Under the pieces are notes generated by a model. It saw nothing but the letters and a program-made list of their open reading frames with translations. It was not told the DNA's origin and ran no database searches. Shown piece by piece: positions 23,713 through 32,316 of a stretch of DNA of 45,015 bases (within the stretch, counting starts at the first letter, position 1; every line of letters starts with the position of its first letter). Source of the DNA: Clostridia bacterium (GTDB taxonomy: Bacteria > Bacillota > Clostridia > Christensenellales > Aristaeellaceae); assembly GCA_017470095.1 (NCBI GenBank), contig JAFUFC010000077.1, positions 1-45,015 of the forward strand. Direction: 5' to 3'. The position numbers were made by a program, and so were the translations under genes.

Positions 23713-24924
23713 ATGAACAACGATGTAATGATCATCGGCGGAGGCGCAGCGGGTTTGTCCGCTGCGCTTTCCGCATCCGGGCAGGGGGCGCGTGTTACTG
23801 TGATTGAGGGCGCACCCCGGTTAGGCAGGAAAATTCTGGCCAGCGGCAATGGCCGGTGCAACCTGGCCAACGCCGGCGAACCCCGCTACTACGGGGAAGC
23901 GGCCTGGGCTTTGCAGGTGTTTTCCGCTTGCCCGGTTACCCAGGTGCTCGCCTTTTTTGAAGAGCTGGGGCTGGTAGCCGTGGAGGAAGCAGGGGGCAGA
24001 ATATACCCCGGCTGCGGCCAGGCGGCGGCTGTGCTGGATGTGCTTCGGGCCGAAATTGAGCGGCGGCACATTCCCGTGATCTGCGAAGCGCCTGTGGCCA
24101 AGCTATGCCAAACGTCCTCGGGCTTTCGAGCGGATACGCCGAAGGGAAGCTTTGCGGCTTCCCGGACAATTGTGGCCTGCGGAGGCATGGCCGGGGGCAA
24201 ATTGGGGCACGATGGAAAGGCCTACCAATTGCTGACCGGCTTGGGCCATACGCTGATTTTCCCCCGTCCGGCCCTGACCCAGATTGAGGCAGAAAAGCGG
24301 GCGGTGAAGGGCCTGTCCGGCCTGCGTCTGCCCGCCCGGCTGACCCTGTGCGAGGGCAAGCGCCCGGTCTCTGCCGCCCAGGGGGAAGTGCTGTTCACCG
24401 ATTACGGGGTTAGCGGCGTATGCGCCATGCAGCTGTCTCGGGACGCGGAAGAAATGCTGGCCAAGGGAAAGCAGCCCACGCTGTATATCGATTTTTCGCC
24501 CATGCTGGGGATCATTCCAAGGGTGTACGACCGGGTGCCTGCCCAGGATCCGGAGAAAAACCTGCCTGCCGTGCGGGCATGCATCGAAAAGCGGCGGCAT
24601 ATCTTGCCACCGGAGGGAATTTTGACCGGCCTGGCTCCCCGACTGCTCAGTGAGAAGCTGAGAGGCCTGACGGCGGAGCAAACGGCCCGGGCCCTTGCGG
24701 CGTATCCTGTGCCAATCACCGGGGTGCGGGGCTTTGAACATGCTCAGGTCACCAGCGGTGGTATCGCCTGCCGGGAATTTTCTCCGGCCACCCTGGAATC
24801 CAGTTTGTGCCCCGGGCTGTACTGCGCCGGGGAAATGCTGAACGTGGATGGGGACTGCGGCGGCTTCAACCTGCAATTTGCCTTTGCTACCGGCATTCTG
24901 GCCGGGAAACACGCGGCTGAATAA
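23713..24924 (+). CDS. HI0933/YhiN-family FAD-dependent oxidoreductase
   Basis: A 403-residue cytoplasmic flavoprotein. The N-terminal FAD dinucleotide site is VMIIGGGAAGLSAALSASG, followed by the family hallmark LGRKILASGNGRCNLAN. Near the C-terminus are FEHAQVTSGGIACREFSP and GLYCAGEMLNVDGDCGGFNLQ, the second half of the FAD-binding region. This is the HI0933/YhiN family (annotated as aminoacetone oxidase-like or BaiN-like); the true substrate is usually unknown. There is no clear ribosome site before ATG 23713, 10 nt after the SH3 gene, so translation may be coupled. The next gene is a flavin reductase, suggesting a shared redox function. Confidence 0.88.
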   Translation: MNNDVMIIGGGAAGLSAALSASGQGARVTVIEGAPRLGRKILASGNGRCNLANAGEPRYYGEAAWALQVFSACPVTQVLAFFEELGLVAVEEAGGRIYPGCGQAAAVLDVLRAEIERRHIPVICEAPVAKLCQTSSGFRADTPKGSFAASRTIVACGGMAGGKLGHDGKAYQLLTGLGHTLIFPRPALTQIEAEKRAVKGLSGLRLPARLTLCEGKRPVSAAQGEVLFTDYGVSGVCAMQLSRDAEEMLAKGKQPTLYIDFSPMLGIIPRVYDRVPAQDPEKNLPAVRACIEKRRHILPPEGILTGLAPRLLSEKLRGLTAEQTARALAAYPVPITGVRGFEHAQVTSGGIACREFSPATLESSLCPGLYCAGEMLNVDGDCGGFNLQFAFATGILAGKHAAE

Positions 24925-24937
24925 GGAGGATCGAACC

Positions 24938-25540
24938 ATGAAAAATCAATTTGTGTCCCTGAAGCCCGGCGCCTTGCTGGCCCCTGTGCCGGCGGTGATG
25001 GTGTCCTGCGCTCTGCCGGGAGAAAAGCCCAATATCGTCACCGTTGCCTGGACCGGCACAGTGAACTCCGACCCGCCCATGTGCTCCGTTTCCCTGCGCA
25101 CATCCCGGTATTCCCACGATATCATCCGGGATTCGGGGGAATTCATTATCAATTTGTGCGGTGAGGAGAACCTGCGCGCCACGGATTTTTGCGGCGTGAA
25201 ATCGGGCCGGGAAATCGATAAATTCGCCGCATGTCAATTGACGGCTGTGCCTGTGGAGGGCTTTGCCGCCCCGGCCATTGGGGAATGTCCCCTGTATTTG
25301 GCCTGCAAGGTCACATCCGTGCAGGAATTGGGCAGCCATAACCTGTTTCTGGGGGAAATCAAGCAGGTGGGCGTCAGCAAAGCGTTGATCGGCGAAGACG
25401 GCGGCATCGACTTTGGCAAGGCCAAGCTGGTGGCCTACAATCACGGTGTATACTATCAATTGGGAAAGGCCCTGGGGTTCTTCGGCTATTCCGTCGCCGC
25501 GCCGGATGTGCTGGAGCGGCGGATGGCAAAGCTGAAATAA
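24938..25540 (+). CDS. Flavin reductase-like domain protein
   Basis: A 200-residue protein of the flavin reductase (FMN-binding split barrel) family. Motifs include ALLAPVPAVMVSCAL, NIVTVAWTGTVNSDPPMCSVSLR, RYSHDIIRDSGEFIINLC and the NLFLGEIKQVGV strand. Family members bind FMN and reduce flavin or other small substrates with NAD(P)H. The ATG at 24938 follows AAGGAGG, which overlaps the stop of the preceding FAD gene; in-frame starts upstream lie inside that gene. It was probably co-transcribed with 23713-24924. Confidence 0.9.
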   Translation: MKNQFVSLKPGALLAPVPAVMVSCALPGEKPNIVTVAWTGTVNSDPPMCSVSLRTSRYSHDIIRDSGEFIINLCGEENLRATDFCGVKSGREIDKFAACQLTAVPVEGFAAPAIGECPLYLACKVTSVQELGSHNLFLGEIKQVGVSKALIGEDGGIDFGKAKLVAYNHGVYYQLGKALGFFGYSVAAPDVLERRMAKLK

Positions 25541-25555
25541 CGGAAGAAAACACCG

Positions 25556-26017
25556 ATGAAAAAACAGTTTGCGTTCCTTTGGACATTGGCCATCCTTTCG
25601 GGTGCGCTGCCGGCCTCTTTGCAGGCGGCGGCGTGGACGCGGCTGCTGCCGGGCCGCTTTCTGTACGCAGGCGGCGTGGATGTTTGAGATTTTCGCAGCG
25701 ACGGCACGTGCACAGGCCATAGCGTCTGGGTGTTCACTGGGGAGGGAAAAAACCAGGCGCACCTCTGGCGGGTAGAAGCTGCCGCGGACGCGGATTTGGA
25801 AAGGGTTTTCGTCCTGCCCGATGCGGTGCTGGTGATCGACGAAAATGAACGTTACGGTCTGGAATTGTTTTGACCGCTTGTTCGCCAGACGGCGATGATC
25901 ACGGCCGGCGGATGAATCAGCGAAGAAGAACGGGCGATGGTCGCGCCCTTGCCCCTGTGCATCGGCATTTCTTATGGCGATGGCGGAGGCGGCTACGTGT
26001 GCATGAAGGATAAGTAA
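25556..26017 (+). pseudogene. Exported-protein ORF interrupted only by three in-frame TGA codons
   Basis: From ATG 25556 to TAA 26015-26017 one frame of 154 codons reads as a coherent protein. It has a signal peptide (MKKQFAFLWTLAILSGALPA) and a body with DFRSDGTCTGHSVWVFTGEG, LPDAVLVIDENERYGLELF and CIGISYGDGGGGYVC. Three stops break it: TGA at 25685-25687 (codon 44), 25871-25873 (codon 106) and 25913-25915 (codon 120). All are TGA, all sit where Trp would fit, and no frameshift is present. Four Trp are encoded by TGG in the same frame. TGA is a normal stop elsewhere here, so a young pseudogene is the default reading. I do not recognise the family. Confidence 0.7.
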
Positions 26018-26049
26018 GCGAGAACCATATCTGCACGGAGGAATGAAAC

Positions 26050-27663
26050 GTGTATCAAGCCCTGTATCGGGTCTGGCGGCCCAAGACGTTTTCCGATATG
26101 GTGGGCCAGGAGGCCATTGTGCGCACCCTGCGCAACCAGGTGATGACCGGGCGGGTGGCCCACGCCTATCTATTCTGCGGCAGCCGGGGCACCGGCAAAA
26201 CCAGCGCGGCCAAGATCATGGCCCGGGCCATCAATTGCCTGAATCCGCAAAACGGCGACCCCTGCGGGGAATGCGCCAGCTGCAAAACCATTGAAAGCGA
26301 CGCGTCCTTTGATGTGTACGAAATGGACGCCGCCAGCAACAGCCGGGTGGAAGAAATCCGGGAATTGCTGGAGAAGGTGGATTATCCGCCCCAGTTTGGC
26401 AAGTACAAGGTGTACATCATCGACGAAGTGCACATGCTCTCCAACGCGGCCTTCAACGCGCTGCTCAAGACCTTGGAGGAGCCGCCGGAATACATGGTGT
26501 TCATCCTGGCCACCACCGAGCCGCAAAAGCTGCCTGCCACCATCCTCAGCCGCTGCCAGCGGTTCGATTTCGGCCGGTTTTCGGAGGATCAGATCGCGGG
26601 CCATCTGCAGAAGGTGGCGGAAAAGAGCGGCATGCAGGCGGAAGAGGAGGCCCTGCGCCTGATCGCCCGGGCGGCGGAAGGCGGCATGCGGGACGCGCTG
26701 AGCATCCTGGATATGTGCATGGGCGCGGGGGAGACGGTGACTGAGGAAGCGGTGCGTGCCGCCCTGGGCACGGCGGACCGGGCGTTTCTTTTCTCTTTTG
26801 CGGACGCCATCGCAAAACGGGACGGGGCGGAGAGCCTGCGCCTGATCGAACAGCTGATGCGGAGCGGCCGGGACGTGCAGGTGTTTTTGAAGGATTTTTC
26901 TGCCCATCTTCGGCTGCTGATGGCTTCGAAGCTGTGCGGACCGGAGGAAAGCCTGCCCGGGACCAGCACGGAAAACACCAGGCGCTACGCGGCCCAGGCA
27001 GCGGAATTTTCCCAGGAAAGGCTGCTGCGGGTGATCGACATGGGCATGCACGCCGAGGCGGACACCCGCTGGGCGGCGTCGGCCCGGTCGGTGCTGGAAA
27101 TTTTTGCGCTGCGTGCCTGCGATCAGCCGGAGGAAAAGGATGTGCAAGCCCTGCTGGAACGCATTGACGAACTGGAAATGCGCTTGGCGGAGCTGGAAAA
27201 GAACGGCGTCAAGGCCGGTTCTGCCCCGGGCGCTATCGATCCTATAATTCGCACGCCCAAGCCCAGCGGCGGAGGGCCGGCCCTGCGGCCCGTGACCGAA
27301 ACGCCGGTGCCTGCGGGCAGTAAGGCCCCCAAAGATGTTTGGAATGACGCGCTGAAGCTGCTGAAGAAAACGGAACCGGCCATTTTCGGCCCCTTGTCCC
27401 AGGGCAAGTACGGCGGCTACAACGAGGGCACCTTCCGGGCGTTTTTTGCCGCGGAGGTGGATTTTATGATGACCATGCTGTCCGCCCCGGGACGTCGGGA
27501 AAAAATTGAAAGCGCCCTGAACCAGTGCGGAGCGCAGAACGCTCAATTTGAAGCCCTGCCCGCCGAAGCACCGCCGGACCCGGCCAGGCAGCAACGGCAG
27601 GAAAATAACCTGAACGGCCTGATTGATATGTTTGGCCGGGACAAGGTGCAGATTGATGAATGA
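26050..27663 (+). CDS. dnaX: DNA polymerase III subunit gamma/tau
   Basis: A 537-residue clamp-loader ATPase that loads the sliding clamp and links polymerases at the replication fork. The AAA+ core is complete: YRVWRPKTFSDMVGQE at the start, Walker A GSRGTGKT (44-51), a four-Cys zinc module (C63, C72, C75, C78), Walker B VYIIDEVHML, and sensor 1/SRC motif ATILSRCQRFDF. The C-terminal third carries the variable tau-type region. The start is GTG with GGAGG 8 nt upstream. I see no A-rich slippery site of the E. coli gamma type. It overlaps the next gene by 8 nt. Confidence 0.96.
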   Translation: MYQALYRVWRPKTFSDMVGQEAIVRTLRNQVMTGRVAHAYLFCGSRGTGKTSAAKIMARAINCLNPQNGDPCGECASCKTIESDASFDVYEMDAASNSRVEEIRELLEKVDYPPQFGKYKVYIIDEVHMLSNAAFNALLKTLEEPPEYMVFILATTEPQKLPATILSRCQRFDFGRFSEDQIAGHLQKVAEKSGMQAEEEALRLIARAAEGGMRDALSILDMCMGAGETVTEEAVRAALGTADRAFLFSFADAIAKRDGAESLRLIEQLMRSGRDVQVFLKDFSAHLRLLMASKLCGPEESLPGTSTENTRRYAAQAAEFSQERLLRVIDMGMHAEADTRWAASARSVLEIFALRACDQPEEKDVQALLERIDELEMRLAELEKNGVKAGSAPGAIDPIIRTPKPSGGGPALRPVTETPVPAGSKAPKDVWNDALKLLKKTEPAIFGPLSQGKYGGYNEGTFRAFFAAEVDFMMTMLSAPGRREKIESALNQCGAQNAQFEALPAEAPPDPARQQRQENNLNGLIDMFGRDKVQIDE

Positions 27664-28423
27664 ACGGGTGACTCGGGAAGAGCGGGAGCCATTGAGGCGC
27701 TTTTTTCCGGGAATGGAGGATGTGCTGCTCTTGTCGGCCCTTGAAGGGCGCACGGGACGGGCCTTTGAAAGCGCGAATGGCACGGCGGCGTTGGTGGCTG
27801 CTCGGGGGTTTGTGTTTCTGGGCGGACAAGCCCGGGAGTGGTTCTTCCGGGAAGCAGCGGCGTGCTTGTCTCCCGGCTTTTTAACATTTATCGGCAGCCC
27901 TTCCTGGCTTGGCATTGCCCGGCGCTGGGGCGCCCAGGCGCCCATGACCCGCTGGCGGATGGAAACGCCGGATCGGTTTAATGTGGGTTTTCTTCGCCGT
28001 TTGGCTGTGCCCATGTCTGGCTTCATACTGAAAACCGGCGATGAGCAGGTGTACGCAGATTGTCTGAAGGACGCCTGGAGCGAAGACTTGGCTGCCTTCT
28101 ATCCCGACGGGGCGGCTATGGCCCGGGATGGGCTGACGGTGACCGCATACCGAGGAAAGGAATTAGTGGCGGGCTGCGGGGTGTATGCCCGGACGGAAAC
28201 GACCGCCGAAATTGAAATCGATACGCGGATTGATATGCGCCGCCAGGGCCTGGCGGCTTGCTGTGCGGCGGCGTTTTTGCTTCACTGCGTCGATCAGGGC
28301 GTGACGCCCCATTGGGACGCCATGACCCCCATCAGCCGGAACCTGGCCTTGAAGCTGGGCTTTGTGCGGCCCCGGCCCTATTTTGTGGTCTGCCGGGAAG
28401 AAAAGAACGAAACCAACCGTTGA
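27656..28423 (+). CDS. GNAT-family acetyltransferase
   Basis: A 255-residue protein. The C-terminal half matches the GNAT fold used for acetyl-CoA-dependent N-acetylation: EIEIDTRIDMRRQGLAACCA contains the pyrophosphate-binding R-x-x-G-x-A (RRQGLA), followed by WDAMTPISRNLALKLGF, typical of the GNAT_acetyltr_2 type. The N-terminal part (ERVTREEREPLRRFF) is family-specific. The ATG at 27656 overlaps the dnaX stop by 8 nt, indicating translational coupling; an ATG at 27623 would overlap more and is unlikely. The substrate is unknown. Confidence 0.82.
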   Translation: MNERVTREEREPLRRFFPGMEDVLLLSALEGRTGRAFESANGTAALVAARGFVFLGGQAREWFFREAAACLSPGFLTFIGSPSWLGIARRWGAQAPMTRWRMETPDRFNVGFLRRLAVPMSGFILKTGDEQVYADCLKDAWSEDLAAFYPDGAAMARDGLTVTAYRGKELVAGCGVYARTETTAEIEIDTRIDMRRQGLAACCAAAFLLHCVDQGVTPHWDAMTPISRNLALKLGFVRPRPYFVVCREEKNETNR

Positions 28424-28451
28424 ATAGATGGGGAAATATCCTGTACGCGCC

Positions 28452-28479
28452 TTTACATTTTTCGTCAATATGTTATACT
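28452..28479 (+). promoter_or_regulatory. Extended -10 promoter of the membrane protein gene
   Basis: TTTACA (28452-28457), 16-nt spacer, TATACT (28474-28479) with extended TG at 28471-28472. Confidence 0.7.
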
Positions 28480-28515
28480 GTTTGGTGAATCCCTGCCCAT
28501 GGAAAGGAGCACTGT

Positions 28516-29670
28516 ATGAACGGAAACCGCGGTCAATATACCTCTGCACCGCTTTACAATATAAAAAAACGGCGGAATATGCCCGCCCCCGTGCCTCAGG
28601 CGGAGCAGCCCAACGGCCCTGCGCAGCCCCCCCAGCCCCCCCAGCAGCCTCAGCAGCCCGGCCAGCGGCGGTATTTTGCCCTGTCGCTGATTATGTGCGT
28701 GTGCTTGCCTTTGCTGTTTCTGGCGGCGCTGATTATTCCTAACAACCTGCTGCGCTTTGTGTTTGTGGGGGCGGCGGCGGGGTGCATTTTGGTCATGTGG
28801 CTGTTGAATGCCTTTGCCCGCACGGCCCGGGGCACCCTGACGGTGATCTACGCCGCTTTGGCCCTGGTGATCGGCTTGGCCCTGTTCATGAACAGCCAGA
28901 ACCCTGAAACCCGCAATGTGTCCGCTTCCCGAGCGGACGGGGCGTCGGCCTTCAGTAATCAGGATCCTTCCGCCTTTGGGGCGGTGCTGGCCAACCTAAG
29001 CACCCCGGAGCCGGAAGAAAACAGCAATTCCGCCGCGGCTGCTGCCGCCATCTCTGCCGCCCAGCAGCAACTGGATGGCTTTATGGCGGCCTGGGCCATG
29101 GGCAACGTGCCCCAAATGCTGGAATATGTGCTGCCCAGTTGGAAAACCCAGCAGTCATCTCCGGATACTGCCCTGTGGCAACTGACGCTGGACAGCCGGC
29201 CTATCGAATACCAGGTCGAAAACGTGCTGGGCAGCGATGGGGACACCAGCCGCACCATCGTGATCAAGGTGACCATGAACGAGCGCAACACCGGCAGCGA
29301 GCCGGTGCGCAAACGGATGCACGTGATCATGTTCAAGGGCGGCCAAACCTGGTATGTGGATCCCAATTCTTTGAACGGCGTCATTGTGGATGAGGCGGCA
29401 GAATCGGCGGCCAACAGCCGGCCCAACATCGGCACCACTATCGCGCCTACTGCCACTCCCGCGCCGGAAACGCCCACCAGCGGCATTACGCTGTATTATA
29501 ACAAGGACGGAAAGGGCAAGTATTATCACACCTCCGCCACCTGCGAAGCGGTGAGCCAGCAGTGGTGGCCCCTGACTTCCTTCTCCTATGATCAGCTGAA
29601 CAGCGCGGAATTTTCCAAGCTACTGCCCTGCCCCAAGTGCAATCCGCCGGCTCGGCCCAGTGTGAATTGA
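28516..29670 (+). CDS. Membrane protein with extracellular domain and C-terminal Cys motif
   Basis: A 384-residue membrane protein. A Pro/Gln-rich cytoplasmic N-terminus (QPPQPPQQPQQPGQRR) is followed by three hydrophobic helices (about residues 54-130), a linker, and an outer beta-rich domain (QLDGFMAAWAMGNVPQMLEY to QTWYVDPNSLNG). After a Thr/Pro linker the tail has YYNKDGKGKYYH, C-x-A, and LPCPKCNPP, a possible small zinc-binding ribbon (Y-Y-H...C...C-x-x-C). It has its own promoter and AAAGGAG site. Its stop TGA directly abuts the stop of the convergent SPOR gene. Function unknown; an envelope role is inferred. Confidence 0.75.
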   Translation: MNGNRGQYTSAPLYNIKKRRNMPAPVPQAEQPNGPAQPPQPPQQPQQPGQRRYFALSLIMCVCLPLLFLAALIIPNNLLRFVFVGAAAGCILVMWLLNAFARTARGTLTVIYAALALVIGLALFMNSQNPETRNVSASRADGASAFSNQDPSAFGAVLANLSTPEPEENSNSAAAAAAISAAQQQLDGFMAAWAMGNVPQMLEYVLPSWKTQQSSPDTALWQLTLDSRPIEYQVENVLGSDGDTSRTIVIKVTMNERNTGSEPVRKRMHVIMFKGGQTWYVDPNSLNGVIVDEAAESAANSRPNIGTTIAPTATPAPETPTSGITLYYNKDGKGKYYHTSATCEAVSQQWWPLTSFSYDQLNSAEFSKLLPCPKCNPPARPSVN

Positions 29671-30501
29671 TCATTGGGCCAGCCCGGCGGCGTATTCCGC
29701 CATGCGGCAGACGCATAGCAGCTGGCAGTATTTCACCTGGGCTCCCAGGGATGTGGCGCCCTGGGTGGAGAAAGCGGCGCTGATTTCCTGGGACAGGTCA
29801 TTCAGCAGCGTTTTCATGCTGCCCACGGCCGCGTGAGGGGAAGAACCGAAGAGGGTTTCCAACCGGGTGTACAAAGCGTCCACGGTATCCCGCTGGGATT
29901 GGAGGGCCGTGAGCACCTCCTGCCGGGTGGCCTTCTGCTGATCCAGGGATTGGGACAGGGCACTGAACTGCTCCGCTGCCTGGTCGATCAGGTCATAGGC
30001 GTCGCTGAGCGCGGTCAGCTGGGCCTTCTGTCCGGTGAGCCGCAGAGAAATTTCCGGCCGGGCGATTTCGGTTACCCAGGCTTCAATGCCGTGCTGGGTG
30101 CGCAATTGGGTCTGCACGGCCTGGGCGTCCGATCGGGTTTCGTAGGCCGCGCCCAGAATGCGCACAGTGTCCTGCCGGTAGAGATAGCCCGCCGCGCCCC
30201 GGCTGCGGAAACTGGCCGCCCCTTCCCGGGCGGCATTTTCCCGTTCAAAGGCCCCCAATTGGAGGGCGTACCAGGCCCGGCCCGGCAGCGTTACCTGCCG
30301 GCTTTCGGCGGCGCTTTCATCGGGCGTCAGCGTGGGGGAGGGGGATAAGGACAAAGGAACGGGAAGCGATAAACCCCTGTTTTGCAGCCAATAGCCGCCG
30401 GCGGCCCCACCCATGGCCGTTAGCAGCAGAACCAGCAAAACAGATGCGCTGATCCCCCGGCGCACCTTGTATCTCCGTGTTTTCAGCCTGCCAGAGCGCA
30501 T
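29671..30501 (-). CDS. Membrane-anchored SPOR-domain protein
   Basis: A 276-residue protein with a basic N-terminus, one membrane helix (VLLVLLLTAMGGAAGGYWL, about 21-39), a Ser/Pro/Thr linker and a SPOR domain (WYALQLGAFERENAAREGAA to HGIEAWVTE, about 75-145). SPOR domains bind glycan strands stripped of stem peptides, often at division septa. The remaining 130 residues are helical and Gln/Leu-rich, possibly coiled coil. The ATG at 30501 is preferred over the one at 30552, which would reach close to the divergent gene. It starts divergently from the DUF6062-like gene 65 bp away. Confidence 0.8.
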   Translation of the reverse strand: MRSGRLKTRRYKVRRGISASVLLVLLLTAMGGAAGGYWLQNRGLSLPVPLSLSPSPTLTPDESAAESRQVTLPGRAWYALQLGAFERENAAREGAASFRSRGAAGYLYRQDTVRILGAAYETRSDAQAVQTQLRTQHGIEAWVTEIARPEISLRLTGQKAQLTALSDAYDLIDQAAEQFSALSQSLDQQKATRQEVLTALQSQRDTVDALYTRLETLFGSSPHAAVGSMKTLLNDLSQEISAAFSTQGATSLGAQVKYCQLLCVCRMAEYAAGLAQ

Positions 30502-30566
30502 AATGCCCCGCCCCCTTCCGGCATCATTGTATGCGCATTTTTTCCGGAACATGACAAGGAGGAGCC

Positions 30567-31340
30567 ATGCGATACCATATTGACACCATTCCTGTGTGGG
30601 ACGCGGTGAAGCTGAACGGGGAATATCCTCTGTGCGCCCTGCGGCGGCGGAATGAGCTGCTGGATGTGCAGCGGTTCCTGGGCGGCTCGGTCATGGAGCC
30701 GGACACCCGCATTCAGGTGAACGCCAAGGGGTTCTGCCCCCGGCATCAGGCCCTTTTGTACGCCCAGAACAACCGGCTGGGCCATGCCCTGATGATGCAT
30801 ACCCATTTAAAGGAAACCATCCGCAGAGCATCTCCCCTGATGGAAAGCGCCAGGGCCGCCGCCGGGAAAAGCGCCGGCACGCCGGCTGTAAAACGACTGC
30901 TTGGAAAAAGCGCCGGAAAGCAGGATTTGAAAACTGCGGCGGCGGAAATCCGGGCCCTGACGGGAAGCTGCATCCTGTGCGACGCCATCGAGGAAAACAC
31001 CCGGCGCTATGCTTACACCCTGCTGCACCTGTATAAGACCGACGCTTCCTTTCGTGCGGCTTTTGCCGCTTCAAAGGGCGTGTGCCTGCCGGACATGGCG
31101 CTGCTGATGGAGATGGCGGAGGAAGCGCTATCCGGCCCGGCGCTGGCTGATTTTATCGGCGATTTGTGCGCCGCCGTGGAAAGAACCCTTCATAAAAACG
31201 AAGGGGATATTGAAGGATTCACTTTGAAATTTGATTACCGCAACGCCGATAAGCCCTGGGGTGACAGCCGGGGATCGCTTGAGCGGACGGTGAACCAGCT
31301 GCGCGGCTGGTGCCTGGGAGAGGAGCCCAACCCCAAATGA
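30567..31340 (+). CDS. DUF6062-like cysteine-rich cytoplasmic protein
   Basis: A 257-residue soluble protein. It begins MRYHIDTIPVWDAVKLNGEY and has Cys motifs in YPLCALRRRNE, GFCPRHQALLYAQNNRLGHA and SCILCDAIEENTRRYAYTL. These match my memory of the DUF6062 family found in Clostridia; that assignment is from pattern and not from a search. The paired Cys/His residues could bind a metal. AAGGAGG lies 5 nt before the ATG. The stop overlaps the next gene's start (ATGA), so it is coupled to the GerMN lipoprotein gene. Confidence 0.7.
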   Translation: MRYHIDTIPVWDAVKLNGEYPLCALRRRNELLDVQRFLGGSVMEPDTRIQVNAKGFCPRHQALLYAQNNRLGHALMMHTHLKETIRRASPLMESARAAAGKSAGTPAVKRLLGKSAGKQDLKTAAAEIRALTGSCILCDAIEENTRRYAYTLLHLYKTDASFRAAFAASKGVCLPDMALLMEMAEEALSGPALADFIGDLCAAVERTLHKNEGDIEGFTLKFDYRNADKPWGDSRGSLERTVNQLRGWCLGEEPNPK

Positions 31341-32302
31341 GAAAACAAAGGACGTGTTTGATGACGCTTGTGCTGCTGTGCGCCTTGCTGGCGGGCTGCA
31401 CCGCTGCGCCGCCGGATTCGGTTATGCGCAGTGACGCGGATAAATCTACCCTCATCAGCGCCGATACCTCGGCCCTGACCCCGGATACGCTGCAAGCCAC
31501 GCTATACTTCCGTTATGGCAGCACAGAATATTTGGCGCCGGAGATGCGGCCGGTGACGGTTCAGCGCAATGAAACGGCGGAAAAGGCCCTGGTGCAGGCG
31601 CTGATCAATGGGCCCGCGGCCACGTCCTCCTCTTTATCGCCCCTGTTTCCGCCGGGAACGGAGGTGCTGGCTGTGACCAGCCAGGAAAACACCCTGTTTG
31701 TCACTTTCAGCGAAACGCTGCTGGGCCGGTACAGCGATGAGCCGGTGGATGTGTCGGTGGAGCCGTGGAAAACCGAGCTGCCCCTGCGCCGCCATTTGTG
31801 CATGGATGCTCTGACCGCCACCTTGACGGAGGCGGGATTATGCAGCCAGGTGCAAGTGCTGGTCTACCGCAGCAATGCCCAGAGCAGCTCCATGCGGCTG
31901 CAGGCGGGCTTTTTTGATCGAGGCGTGGATGAAACGCTTCTGCCGCCGCTGACTCGAAATGAGGATCGCCTGCTGACCCCCCATAACACTGTCGCGGCCC
32001 TTTTGAAGGATTGGATGAACCAAAATTGGCCGGCACTTTACGGCTGGGTGTCTCGGGATACCCGGCCCGGGGAGCAGACGGCGGTGAACTCCTTTGCCGC
32101 AGGCCGAATCATCACGGGCTTTGAGGTGTCCGCCGGGACCGTTTCGATCGACGGGCAAAGCGCCGTGCTTTGCGCGGATTTGACGATGCGGGCCGCGGGG
32201 GAGGATGAAGCCCTCGCTGGCTATCCGGTGCATTTGACAAGGGAAGATGGCATTTGGCGGATCGACTATGATCCATTGATGGCTTTGATGCAGAATCAGT
32301 AA
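31337..32302 (+). CDS. GerMN-domain lipoprotein
   Basis: A 321-residue lipoprotein. The signal peptide ends in a lipobox (LLAGC, Cys about residue 18). Residues about 55-140 form a GerMN (sporulation/spore germination) domain: ATLYFRYGSTEYLAPEMRPV, TAEKALVQALINGP, FPPGTEVLAVTSQENTLFVTF. GerMN domains occur in spore-germination lipoproteins but also in general cell-envelope proteins, so sporulation cannot be concluded. A second beta domain fills the C-terminal half (VSIDGQSAVLCADLTMRA). The start overlaps the previous stop as ATGA, and the next GerMN gene follows after 14 nt. Confidence 0.84.
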   Translation: MRKQRTCLMTLVLLCALLAGCTAAPPDSVMRSDADKSTLISADTSALTPDTLQATLYFRYGSTEYLAPEMRPVTVQRNETAEKALVQALINGPAATSSSLSPLFPPGTEVLAVTSQENTLFVTFSETLLGRYSDEPVDVSVEPWKTELPLRRHLCMDALTATLTEAGLCSQVQVLVYRSNAQSSSMRLQAGFFDRGVDETLLPPLTRNEDRLLTPHNTVAALLKDWMNQNWPALYGWVSRDTRPGEQTAVNSFAAGRIITGFEVSAGTVSIDGQSAVLCADLTMRAAGEDEALAGYPVHLTREDGIWRIDYDPLMALMQNQ

Positions 32303-32316
32303 GGAGAATACCTGGG

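Noticed and set aside
25685-25915. The TGA codons as selenocysteine
   Set aside because: Three Sec residues at positions that do not line up with Cys-type motifs would be odd, Trp fits each context better, and I see no SECIS-like stem close behind any of them.
27300-27663. A programmed frameshift in dnaX giving a short gamma subunit
   Set aside because: No A AAA AAG-type slippery run followed by a stem is visible in the 3' third of the gene.
26170-28026. A 618-codon minus-strand frame opposite dnaX
   Set aside because: dnaX motifs are complete on the plus strand. The antisense frame has no start signal or domain.
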